From Cocos nucifera (Eukaryota; Streptophyta; Magnoliopsida; Arecales; Arecaceae), in NCBI GenBank assembly GCA_006176705.1, contig QRFJ01000782.1:124001-188000 (forward strand): 64,000 nt of DNA, in the 5' to 3' direction. The notes beneath the pieces are model-generated. The model was not told the origin of the DNA. It did no database searches and saw only the letters and a program-made list of their open reading frames with translations. Positions within the stretch are counted from its first letter, which is position 1. Each line of letters begins with the position of its first letter. The translations under genes and the position numbers were made by a program. Below are positions 23,809 to 34,422 of this stretch, in pieces.

Positions 23809-24365
23809 ACTCCTGCGCCCAACCTCATGCAAATAATAAGGCTACCCTCTCTCTTCCTCTCCATTGCCAAAGTTCATCTTCTCCCTCTCCTCTCCATGCC
23901 AAAGAGTTTTGGGATCTAGTTGGTGCAATCTAGGCACGAGAGAAAGACGACAGAAAGCTAGAGGCTGCGTTGCTGCAAAGGACAACTTACTGGATCTTCA
24001 GAAGGGTATTTTGAAGATCCTCCAAATCAGATCCAATCTAATTTTTGGGATACTGATAGAGAAGAAGAGGATCTCTAGATCCTACCCAGTGGATATTAGT
24101 AAGCACAGGACACTTGCGTGGCTAGATCCAGAACCTTTCGCTGCTTAACAGGATGGTCAATGGTAATAGGATTACTTACATCAAGATAAATTAAATTTGA
24201 TTTAATTTATTTATATTTTTTATTTATTATAGAATAATAAAAAAATTAGATCTAAAAATATCTTAGATCTAATTTGGATCAAAGAAAAAATTTTTTGAAA
24301 ATATATCTCATTGATCTGATCACGATCTGGACGAACCTGATCCGAAAATATCAGGATTTCCTTCA

Positions 24366-26291
24366 ACTTGGTATCAGAAGCCCAGGTTCTAAAAGTATTA
24401 TTTAATCTAATTTAAATTTATTTTAATTTTAAAATAAATGATTTTAGATTTCACATGAGATAGTGATCAGATCTGAAATTAGAAAAAATTAAAATTAAAT
24501 AATTTGGATCTAAGATTAGGAAAAATATGCATGACTAGTTTCTAAAATTGAATAGTTCTATAGAATAGTCTTGATGTTTTAATTTAATTTGATAAATATA
24601 TTTTAGATCTATTTATTTACTATTTTTTGATATTATAATTATTATAATAACATCTAAAAAATAGGCAAATAAAAATTATTTAATTTTAACATCATATGAG
24701 ATATGATTGATGCATGTCTAGACTAGTTGTAGAATAGTTCTACAAAGTTATCTAGATTAGAGTTTATTTTGATAAGATCAATTTAAATCTAATTTTTTAG
24801 AATTATTATGAGATAATTTAGATATAAAAATATGCATGATTTTATATATGAGATGTATGCAAATATGCCATGTATTAGAATCTAATTTGTATATGAGTAA
24901 TTGATATAGATCTAAAACTATTTTGTAGTAATTACATGTTCCTGATTAAGGAATTCTCTTGAGCCGTCCAGTCATAAGAATGAAGAAGAGTTTAAAGGCC
25001 CCTCTCTCCATCCGATTGTGTGTTCTTATGACGTTGTAGGAGTGCTGTGTGCATTCATCCTTAATCAGAACCAAAAACTTACTTTCTTTCAAAACCTAGA
25101 TCCTGAAATTCTAGGATTTATTGTGCATATTTTGTTTTGAACCCTACTTATTAAAATTTAAGATTAGGAATTTTTCAAGTAGGTCTAAAATAGAAATTTC
25201 AACTAAAGAAATATTCATTAATACTTAGGGTTCTGGCTGAGGTAGGTCAATATAGGTCTAAGCGGTTTGATTACAAACCGAATAAAGAGTTGGTTAGATG
25301 GGAATCAACAATAGCTTAAATTGATCAGGCCTAATAGGATTAAGTCTTGCGGTCAAGATTGAGTCCACGATTCAAGAAGACCTAATTAGGCTAGAGGTTA
25401 GAGTCTGGATTGTAGGGCTAAACCCAATTGGTTCTGGCTAACAATTTGGTCGTTAGAGGTGTAGTAAGATTTGGCAGATTACGAACGACTGTTTTAATTT
25501 GAAATCTGGGAGCTACTCAAACCTGAATGCTTCTCTGTACAGTTAATAGCATATTCCCTTCCACTTGATCTTCATTATTGGCCATTATTGTTGGACACAG
25601 TTTTTGATTTGAGGTGGTCAAATAATCCTGAGTATACCCACTGCCACAAGGTTAGTCATATATTGTTTATGACTATGACAAGTCTAGTTTAATGAGACCT
25701 GAATTCAATTCTACCTAAGAAAATGAATAGTCTGAGTCTTTCACTCATTGTAGATGTGGCGCCCTTTCCGGGTGTTAGATTTATCTTCTCAGCATGGATA
25801 CAGATGGCTCAGTTCACCGAAGAATGCAACCATGTCTATTCTAGGGCATTAGGATGCTAAAGGGTCTGAAGAGGAATGAGTTAGGTCATATTCTGGAATT
25901 AGGTGAGAGACTCAATTGGGAAACTCCGAGTCTATTAGCAAGGGTGGGTTCTGGGGAACTTAAAATAAGGAGATGGATCAATTATTCTCGGATTACACGG
26001 TTGGATTCTATGTAATTATAGAGACCAAGTTTGGGTTGCACCATGATTAGAGATATTATTGAACAATGTTGTTCACATGGCAATTTCCATCTACTGAATA
26101 ATTGTTTAGGTGAGGTATGAGATCGAGTTGGTGAGACCACACCACCACTTAGAAACATTAATCGTGGGAGATTTTTCGCTCTATCTATAGAGGGAGTTGT
26201 AGGGATCGAATAGGTGGATAGCTAATTTGTTTAAAAAATAAAAGTTTTAAATCAAATTGTTCAGGATCATAATCCTACAGTAATTCTAACT
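24366..26291 (+). other. PBS and 5' leader of outer element
   Basis: The PBS is a mutated TGGTATCAGAAGCC at 24369-24382. The leader parallels 28580-30425 of D with many substitutions and small indels, and stops at CTAACT where element D is inserted; it resumes at 36707. Non-coding. Confidence 0.85.
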
Positions 26292-27364
26292 TGTTAGATA
26301 TATGTGCCCTAGAAGCCAGAATTGGCTGACACTTGTAATACACTTCTAGGGGCAAAATTATAATTTTGACTAAAATCAATAAAATGGGTTATTTTCTATC
26401 ACATATGTGTATTTAGTGTCTGTGATACATCCTTTGAGTTAATGGTAATGATAATTCATATTTTCAAGAGTTGAAAATTTAAGACATGAATAATCATTAT
26501 TAACTCATAAAATTGCTCCCGACCATAGGATCATCACGAGGATGGTGATTGATCCGGAAGGTTGGTGTACAATCGCTTCTCTTTAGTAGATGAGTCTTGA
26601 GTCTACGGTGTGGAGACACCGGAGCGAGAGTACAGGTACTCGTTAGAGAATGAGGGCACTGAGCGTGACCACCTCGAGTAGTCATTAGGGAGTCTACCTT
26701 CTCGTCAATGACTGACTCGATGCTGCAGTAGTGTGTCTGGTTCTTTGACCTGAGATGCATCGGCAGTTCACCTTGAGGGTGTTATAGTTTGACTACACCA
26801 TTACTCGATCTCCTAGCCATATGGAACCCTGAGGTGTATGTTGGCTATAGCATGTTCATTGTAGGAACTGGATTGCATCAAGATGGAATCTATCTACCTC
26901 GGTGGTAGAGGAGCAGCCCTATGATGATCATGAGAATCAAGTCCAGAAGTCCCATGGCCATGGTAGAGTGAAATAATAGAAAGAGTTTCTATTTAGATTT
27001 TCACATTGGACTCGAATCGAATGATTACATCATATGACAGAGACTAGGGTTTGACGAGTTCACCTTAACCCTAATCTGATCGGGGCTCAAGATAGAAGAA
27101 CTTAATCACACAGGTAGCTGCACCAAGAGGTTCGCATTCAGCTCTGATGGGTTGCCACCATATACTGCTAGGTGTCACTGGTGGATTTTGGGAGCAATTA
27201 GAATGATTTAGATGATCGATCATTCTAGCTGTTCGAATCAGAAGAGTTCTGATCCATCGAAAGGAGTTTCGATGATGTCGATGATAGAGATCATGACATA
27301 TCCCATTACCATACAGAACTGAACCTAACTGGGTCACACAAACAAGGGTTTGAATCTGGTGATC

Positions 27365-27393
27365 ATCAATTGAACTGATCTAGTTCAATTGAT
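27365..27393 (+). repeat. Perfect 12-bp inverted repeat in LTR
   Basis: ATCAATTGAACT, 5-nt spacer, AGTTCAATTGAT. It is conserved at 35495-35523, 43346-43374 and 7624-7652. Confidence 0.8.
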
Positions 27394-27617
27394 CTGAATG
27401 AGATTCAATTAGGTTCAAGAAAATCGTGCTAGCACTCGATTGAACCTAACGTTCTTCTTTTACTATCATAAATAAGTTGTCCTGACTGAGCCAAAGGAGT
27501 TTGTGCTCAATCAGAGGCCTTCATATGGTCTGACTGGAGGTTGTCCAAGTCAGAAAAGGTTGTCTTATTTTGTAAGACATTACCTGCCATTTTTGGTCAC
27601 CTGCCATTTCTTGTTCT

Positions 27618-27683
27618 TTGACTTTGGTCAAAAGTCTACCTTTGACTGGTCAAACGTTGACCATTGACACTTTGACTTTTGAC
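27618..27683 (+). promoter_or_regulatory. W-box cluster in D 5' LTR
   Basis: TTGAC at 27618, 27642, 27657, 27664, 27672 and 27679, and GTCAA at 27627 and 27649: eight cores in 66 bp, seven of them fitting TTGAC[CT]. About 310 bp upstream of the TATA box. WRKY binding to such sites is established for plant defence promoters; its role here is inferred. Confidence 0.7.
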
Positions 27684-27750
27684 CACATGTCATGCACCTA
27701 TTGGAGAGCTGGTGGGGGCCTGTCCCCCTGCCAGAACCTGGCAAGGAGAA

Positions 27751-27781
27751 GGGCACACGCCACCCAGGGTGGCGTGTGCCC
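27751..27781 (+). repeat. 31-bp GC-rich palindrome
   Basis: Arms GGGCACACGCCACCC and GGGTGGCGTGTGCCC around a single A, perfectly complementary. The 3' LTR of the same element has a shorter, imperfect form. Confidence 0.85.
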
Positions 27782-27995
27782 AAGTTGGAGGCGCCTAGGA
27801 GTCCTTGTTGGACAAGGACTCCATCTCCCTTTTGGATTCCAATTAGAGTTCTTCTAAGAATCCAACTTTGACTGGTCTTAGGCACCCTCTAAGGAGGAAT
27901 CCAGGGGACTCTATTTCCCACCAATCAGATTTAGATCTGATTTCACAAAGGGTTGTGATTGGTTGGGAGGAAGAGGAGTTGGATCACAGCTTAGT

Positions 27996-28006
27996 CTATA
28001 AATAAG
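27996..28006 (+). promoter_or_regulatory. TATA box of D 5' LTR
   Basis: CTATAAATAAG, followed by a CCTGCGCCCAAC block where transcription probably starts. Confidence 0.7.
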
Positions 28007-28581
28007 ACCCTGCGCCCAACTCAATTAAAAAAGTGATTGAATAAGAGATTTCCCATGCCCCAAGGCTGCCTCTCCCCTCCTTCTCCATGCCATAGTCTCT
28101 TCTCCCCTTGCTCTCCACGTCCAAAAGGTTTTGGACTTGTTTGGTGCGATTCAGATCAAGAGAAAGGCGATCAAAAGCAAGAAGGCTGCGCTGCTGCAAA
28201 GGACGACTGCTGATCTTCAAAAGAGTTTTGAAGATCCTCCAGATCAGATCCAGATCTAATTTTTGGAGATGTGATAGAGAAGAAGAGGATCTCCAGATCC
28301 AACCTGAGTGGATACCGGTAGAGGCCAGGCGCTTGCGTGGCTAAGATCCAGAACCTTCCGCTGCAATCAGGATCATCAACAGGGTAATAGGATTACCCAA
28401 ATCAGGTAAATTAAATTTGATTTAATTTATCTTATTTTATTTTATTTATTAAAATAATAAGAATCAGATCTGAAACATATCAAGATCTGATTTAGATCAA
28501 AGAGAAAATTTTTGAAATATATCTCTTGATCTGATCAGATCTGAACGAACCTGGACCGGGAAATCAGGATTTCCCTTCAAC

Positions 28582-28593
28582 TGGTATCAGAGC
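28582..28593 (+). other. Primer-binding site of element D
   Basis: TGGTATCAGAGC, initiator tRNA-Met type, two bases after the LTR end. Confidence 0.93.
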
Positions 28594-30447
28594 CATGGTT
28601 CTAAAATTGTTTAGATCTAATTTTAAATTTATTTTAATTAAAAATAAATGATTTTAGATGTCACATGAGATGTGATCAGATCTGAAATCAGAAAAAAATT
28701 AAAATTAAATGATTTGGATCTAAGATTAGAAGATATGCATGACTAGTTCTAGAATAGAATAGTTCTATAGAATAGTCTTGCATGTTTTTGATTTAATCTG
28801 ATTAAATCATATTTTAGATCTTTTATTTACTATTTTTTGATATTATAAGTGTTATAATAACATCTAAAAAATAGCAAATAAAAATTATTTAATTTTAAAT
28901 ATCATATGAGATATGATTGATGCATGTCTAGACTAGTTGTAGAATAGTTCTACATAATTATCTAGATTAGAATTTATTTTGATTAGATCAATTTAAATCT
29001 AATTTTTTAGATTATTATGAGATAATTTAGATCTGAAAATATGCATGATTCGATACATGAGATGTATGCAAAATATGCCATGATTAGATCTACTTTGTAT
29101 ATGAGATATATGATATAGATCTGATATTGTTTTGTAGTATTGAATGTTCCTGATTAAGGCGTTCCTCTTGGCCGTCCGGTCATAAGAATGAAGAAGGGTT
29201 TAAAGGCCCTCTCTTCCCATTCGATGGGGTGTTCTTATGATGTGTAGGGGTGCTGCGTGTTCGTCCTTAATCAGAAACCCAAAACTTACTTTCTGCAAAA
29301 CCCTAGATCCTGAAACCCTAGGATTTATTGTGCATATTTTGTTTATGAACCCTAACTTAATTAAGAATTAAGTTTATGGAATATTAATTAGGTCTAAAAT
29401 TGAGAATTTCAGATCTAAGACATATTCATAATACTGGGTTCGGGCTTGGGTAGCTCAATTAGGTCTAAGCGGTTGATCAAACCGAATCAAGAGTTGGTTA
29501 GATGGGATCAACAATGCTTAAATTGACCAGCCTAATAGGATTAAGTCTGGGTCAAGATCGAGTCACGATCAAGCAAGACCTAATTAGGCTCAGAGGTTAG
29601 AGTCTGGATTGTAGGCTAACCCAATTGGTTCTGACTCAACAATTTGGTGTCTAAGGTAAGTTTGGCACATACGACCGACTGGTTTTTAATTGGAAGCTAC
29701 TCGACCTGAATGCGTTCTTGTACGAGTTAATGGCATATTCCTTCCACCGGTCTCACTTACCTGGCCATATCTGTTGACACAGTTCTGATCTGAGGTGGTC
29801 AATAATCCGAGCTAACCCATGCCACTAGGTTAGTCATAATTGTTATGACTAAGCCAAGTCTAGTTTAATGAGATCTAAATCAATTCTCCCTAAGAAAAGA
29901 TTAAGTCTGAGGTCTTCCACCATTGTAGATGTGCGGGCCCTTCCCGGGGTTGATTGTTCTCGGCTGGATACAGTGGCTCAGTTGCACCGGGAAGATGCAA
30001 CCATGTCTATTAGGCATTGGATGCTATGGGCTGGAGGATGAGTTGGGCTCAATATTTCGGATACGGTGAGAGACTCAATTAGGAACCAGTCTATGCAAAT
30101 GGTGGGTCTGACTTAACTAAGGAGTGGATCAATATTTCGGATACGGTGAGATTCATGAATTAGAGACCAAGTTTGGGTGCACCATGATTAGAGAATCATT
30201 GAACAAGAGTTGTTCACTCATTGGCTAACCCATCACCAATAACTGTTAGGTGAGGTGATGAGTCAGTTGGTGAGACCGCACCACCCACTAGAAATCATTA
30301 ATCATGGAGATTTTTGCATCTCTACAGAGGGAGTGTAGGGATCCGAGAAAATAGTGGAGCTAATTTGTTTAAAAATAAAATCCCTAAATAAATTGGTCAA
30401 GTCAAAATTACAGTATCTAACTAGAATCTTTGACTCTCTATAGGAAA
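28594..30447 (+). other. 5' leader of element D
   Basis: Non-coding, 1.85 kb. The first 550 bp is AT-rich; the rest has the TCAATATTTCGGATACGGTG repeat at 30049 and 30129. It ends at the gag ATG after CTCTATAGGAAA. Confidence 0.85.
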
Positions 30448-31260
30448 ATGTCTGCGTCCAACCCACTTGGCACGTATCCTGGACACACATAGACTGACTG
30501 GACCCAATTATAAAGATTGGCTCAGGAACTACAAAATTATTTTGGGTTCAGAGAAGTTAACCATGTTTTGGACCAGGACCCTCCCACCTTACCAGCTCGT
30601 CCATCCACTGAACAGAGAGCGTCTCTGGAAAAATGGATTGACGAAGATAATAAGGCCAGATACTTACATGTTGGGCTCGATGTCTGATGAGCTCCAGCGC
30701 CAACATGAAGATATCGGGACTGCTCGCCAAATGTTGGCTCACCTACAGGAGATGTTTGGTGAACAGAGTCGCGCAGCCAAATATCAAGTCACGAAAATGA
30801 CTTTTTAAGGCTAAGATGCGTGATGGGCAGTCAGTCCAAGATCACTGTCTGACAATGATCAAGGACATGGAAGAGCTTGAGAAGCTCGGTGTGAAGTTGG
30901 ACTTGGATCTTGCAGAACGATATTATTCTGCAATCCTTGACTGATGCATATGGGCAATTCATCATGAATTACCACATGCATAAACTTCAAAATTCCTTGG
31001 CCGAGTTAATGAATATGCTGGTTACCGCTGAGCTTTCTATGAAAGGTTCTAAAGGCTCAGTTCTTGCTATGGAACGGACTTCTTCCAAAAGAAAGTCTTA
31101 TGGAAAGAAAAAGAAGTCTGTGAAAAAGCAAAAAGGTGGAAGGATCAAAGAAGAAGAAGGCAGAGCCGAAGAAGAAGGCCGATGGCAAAGGAAAAGTGTT
31201 TCCATTGCAACAGCGACGGCCATTGGAAGCGGAACTGCCCTACTTACCTGGCCACCCTGA
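30448..31260 (+). pseudogene. Broken copia gag (element D)
   Basis: ATG at 30448 by alignment with A and the outer element. UBN2-type capsid region (RLTGPNYKDWLRNYK, then MLGSMSDELQRQHEDIG), then QSLTDAYGQF and a lysine-rich tail. The zinc knuckle codons at 31197-31238 read CFHCNSDGHWKRNC with all four ligands present, but they are out of frame with the tail because of an extra A just before. Other extra bases lie near 30656, 30793 and 30907. In life gag would bind element RNA in cytoplasmic particles. Confidence 0.87.
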
Positions 31261-32640
31261 AAGAACAAGAAGGAAGGTCCTTCTGGAGGTATGCTCGTTA
31301 TTGAGTCTAACCTTACGATTTCTTCTGCATCCAGTTGGGTGCTTGACTCTGGTTCTAGTGCTCATCTGTGCACTTCTATGCAGGGTCTTGAGGATAGCAG
31401 GAGGCTGAGGGATGGAGACATGATCCTACGCATCGGTAATGGAGCAAGAGTTGCTGCAGTAGCCGTGGGAACATACCCTCTTCGATTACCATCTGGTTTA
31501 GACTTAGTTTTGAAAGACTGTTATTATGTGCCTGCAGCTAGCAGGAAATTTGATTTCTGTTTCATGCTTAGCACAAGAAGGCTATGTGATTACCTTCTTT
31601 AAGGACCATTGTAACATTCTTTATGAAAGAAATAAAATTGCAAATGGTTTCCTTATTAATGGTCTTTATCAGCTACATATTGATGTACCTATTTTAACTA
31701 TCGAGCAAAACGTGAATGCCAAACGACCTAGGGATAGTCCAAATGACAGATATCTATGGCACCTGAGATTAGGTCATATAGCAGAAGATAGGATCAACAA
31801 ATTGGAGAAAAATGGGCTATTGAGTCCATTGACTTTTGAGTCATATCCAACTTGTGAATCTTGTCTTCAAGGCAAAATGACTAAACTCCCTTTTGTTGGA
31901 CATGGGGAGAGGGCCACAGATCTCCTTGCCCTAGTACATACTGATGTGTGCGGCCCATTTGATGTGCCGGCTAGAGGCAATTTTGTCTACTTCATTACCT
32001 TTACCGATGATCTGTCTAGGTATGGGTATGTGTATCTTATGAGACACAAGTCTGAAGCTTTTGAAAAGTTCAAAGAATTCAGACATGAAGTAGAAAAATA
32101 AACTGGAAAAACCCATTAAGGTTCTTCGATCAGATCGAGGAGGTGAATACCTTAGCCGGGAAATTCCTAGACTATCTCAAGGAAAATGGCATAGTCTCTC
32201 AATGGACTCCACCAGGAACACCTCAACTCAACGGGGTTTCAGAATGGAGAGAATCGGACTCTATTGGATATGGTTCGATCCATGATGAGCTTCACAGACC
32301 TTCCCTGATTTTCTTTGGGGACACTCATTGTTAACTTCAATCTATCTACTGAATAGGGTTCCCTCTAAAACCGTTCCTACCACACCGTATGAGATATGGC
32401 ACGGTAAGAAACCAAGTCTGAGTCATCTCAGAATTTGGGGTTGTCCGGCTCATGTCAAAAGACAACAAGCGGACAAGTTAGAGTTTAGGTCCTTTAGAGC
32501 TCGATTCATAGGATATCCTAAAGAGTCATTAGGATACTATTTCTACATTCCAGAAGACCACAATGTGATTGTGAGTCGACATGCCATCTTTCTTGAAAAA
32601 TAGTTTATTCAAGATAGCGGCATTGGAAAGCAGATCAAGC
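31261..32640 (+). pseudogene. Broken copia protease and integrase (element D)
   Basis: Protease: WVLDSGSSAHLC near 31335. Integrase zinc region HLRLGH and CESC, core motifs VHTDVCGP and FTDDLSRYG in the segment ending at a TAA at 32099-32101. The catalytic glutamate region LRSDRGGEYL follows in another frame near 32128-32157. The NRVPSKTVPTTPYEIW segment runs to a TAG at 32601-32603. Both stops recur in relatives. An extra A near 31548 changes frame within the protease-to-integrase part. Confidence 0.87.
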
Positions 32641-34394
32641 TTGATGAGAAAGTCTCACAAGTACAACGAGCTAAGGACCAATTGGAACCAAATCAGGTTG
32701 AGCCAATAAGAACACTACCTCCTCCACCTCGTAGATCGGAAAAGAGTTTTCCATCCCCCTGAAAGATACTTAGGTATTATTTCAGAGGAAAGTAGAGAAA
32801 ATGTTCCTCATAGGTAATGGTGCTCATGGTGATGATCCCAAAACCTACAACGAGGCGATATCAGATATCGACTCTGAGAAATGGCTAGAGGCAATGCAAG
32901 TCAGAAATTGACTCGATGCACTCAAACCAAGTCTGGACCTTGGTAGATCCACCAGAAGGTATAGTACCTATTGGGTGTAAATGGATCTTCAAGAGAAAGA
33001 TTGGTGCAGATGGGAAATGTGGAGACATTCAAGGCTAGACTAGTGGCAAAAGGTTATAGTCAACGCGAAGGCATTGACTATCAGGATACCTTTTCCCCAG
33101 TAGCTATGCTAAAATCCATCCGCACATTGCTTGCTGTTGCAGCCTATTTCGATTATGAAATATGGCAAATGGACGTGAAAACGGCATTCTTAAATGGATA
33201 TCTTGAGGAAGATATCTATATGGAACAGCCGCTAGGTTTCACATCCAGTGATACTGATCACAAGGTTTGCAAGCTGCAAAGGTCCATATATGGACTTAAG
33301 CAAGCATCTCGGAGCTGGAACACTCATTTCAATGATGTGATCAAAAAGTTTGGTTTCATCAAAAATGAAGAGGAACCATGTGTTTTCAAAAAGGGTCAGT
33401 GGGAGCGCTGTTGTCTTCCTCGTATTGTACGTGGATGACATCCTCCTTATTGGGAATGATATTCCCATGTTGACATCAGTCAAAATTATGGTTGTCCAAG
33501 GAATTCTCCATGAAAGACCTAGGTGAAGCATCCTTTATTCTAGGAATTAAGGTCTATAGGGATAGACCGAATAGGATGCTAGGACTTTCACAGAAGATGT
33601 ACATAGAGAAAGTACTAAAGAGGTTTAGTATGGAAAACTCTAAGAGGGGATTAATACCCTTCAGACATGGTATTCATCTTTCCAAGAAGATGTGCCCCAG
33701 CACACCTGAGGAAATAGAACGCATGAGCAAGATCCCTTATGCTTCTGCAATAGGGAGCCTCATGTATGCCATGCTATGTACACGACCTGATATAGCCCAT
33801 GCTGTGAGTGTCACAAGCAGATATCAGTCAAATCCAGGTGAAGAACACTGGACTTCTGTGAAATGTATCCTTAAGTACTTGAGAAGAACTAAGGATATGA
33901 TGTTGGTCTTTGGTAATGGAGAACTCCAAGTCCAGGGATACACAGACTCGGATTTCATGTCCGATATAGATGATCGAAAGTCGACATCTGGAAGTCTGTT
34001 TGTGTGCAATGGTGGTGCTGTCAGCTGGAAGAGTTTCAAGCAAACTGTGATAGCAGATTCCACCATGGAAGCAGAATATATCGCTGCATCAGAAGCTGCG
34101 AAGGAAGCATTCTGGTACAAGAAGTTTGCTGCAGAAATTGGAGTAATGCCATCAGATGCCATTCCTCTATACTGCGACAACAATGGCGCCATAGCCCTTG
34201 CTAAGGAGCCGAGGTCTCACCAAAAATCCAAGCACATTGAGCGGCGATACCACCTCATCCGCGATTACCTCGAGAAGGGTTACGTCGAGGTCAAGAGAGT
34301 CAACTCCACAGATAATGTGGCAGACCCACTTACAAAGCATTGGGCCAGCAGAAGATCGAAGCCCACCTTGAGAAGATGGGACTTAGACTTGTAG
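32641..34394 (+). pseudogene. Broken copia reverse transcriptase and RNase H (element D)
   Basis: RT from about 32850: GCKWIF-like text is out of frame near 32976, then VAKGYSQREGIDYQDTF and DVKTAFLNG in the segment ending at 33438. YVDD codons are at 33428-33439 but in the next frame, because of an extra base near 33397. The 300-codon last segment (33492-34394) is intact to the natural stop and carries TDSDFMSD, MEAEY, YCDNN and HIERRYHLIRD of RNase H. It also has ADPLTKHWAS near its end, a two-base-shifted form of the copia C-terminus. Confidence 0.9.
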
Positions 34395-34411
34395 CCAATT
34401 GGCTTTAGGAC

Positions 34412-34422
34412 AAGTGGGAGAT
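34412..34422 (+). other. Polypurine tract of element D
   Basis: AAGTGGGAGAT immediately before the 3' LTR. Confidence 0.8.

Larger units (their letters stand above)
22981..24365 (+). repeat. 5' LTR of outer element, with assembly gap
   Basis: It starts TGTTAGATATATATGCCC and ends TTCCTTCA. It is only 1385 bp as assembled, against about 2280 bp for its relatives. The missing part falls at the N run, so the W-box cluster and the conserved inverted repeat are not visible here. TATA box at 23798-23808. Confidence 0.88.
26292..28579 (+). repeat. 5' LTR of element D
   Basis: 2288 bp, TGTTAG to TTCA. Landmarks: inverted repeat 27365-27393, W-box cluster 27618-27683, palindrome 27751-27781, TATA 27996. 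An antisense frame lies at 26760-26500 and another (88 codons) at 27337-27071; both recur in the 3' LTR. Confidence 0.95.

Noticed and set aside
28582..28598. A tRNA gene at the TGGTATCAGAGC sites
   Set aside because: Only the PBS complementary to a tRNA 3' end is present. No cloverleaf is possible around it.
28580..34422. An endogenous pararetrovirus
   Set aside because: The order gag, protease, integrase, RT, RNase H with flanking LTRs, PBS and polypurine tract is copia. No movement-protein or coat-protein motif is seen.
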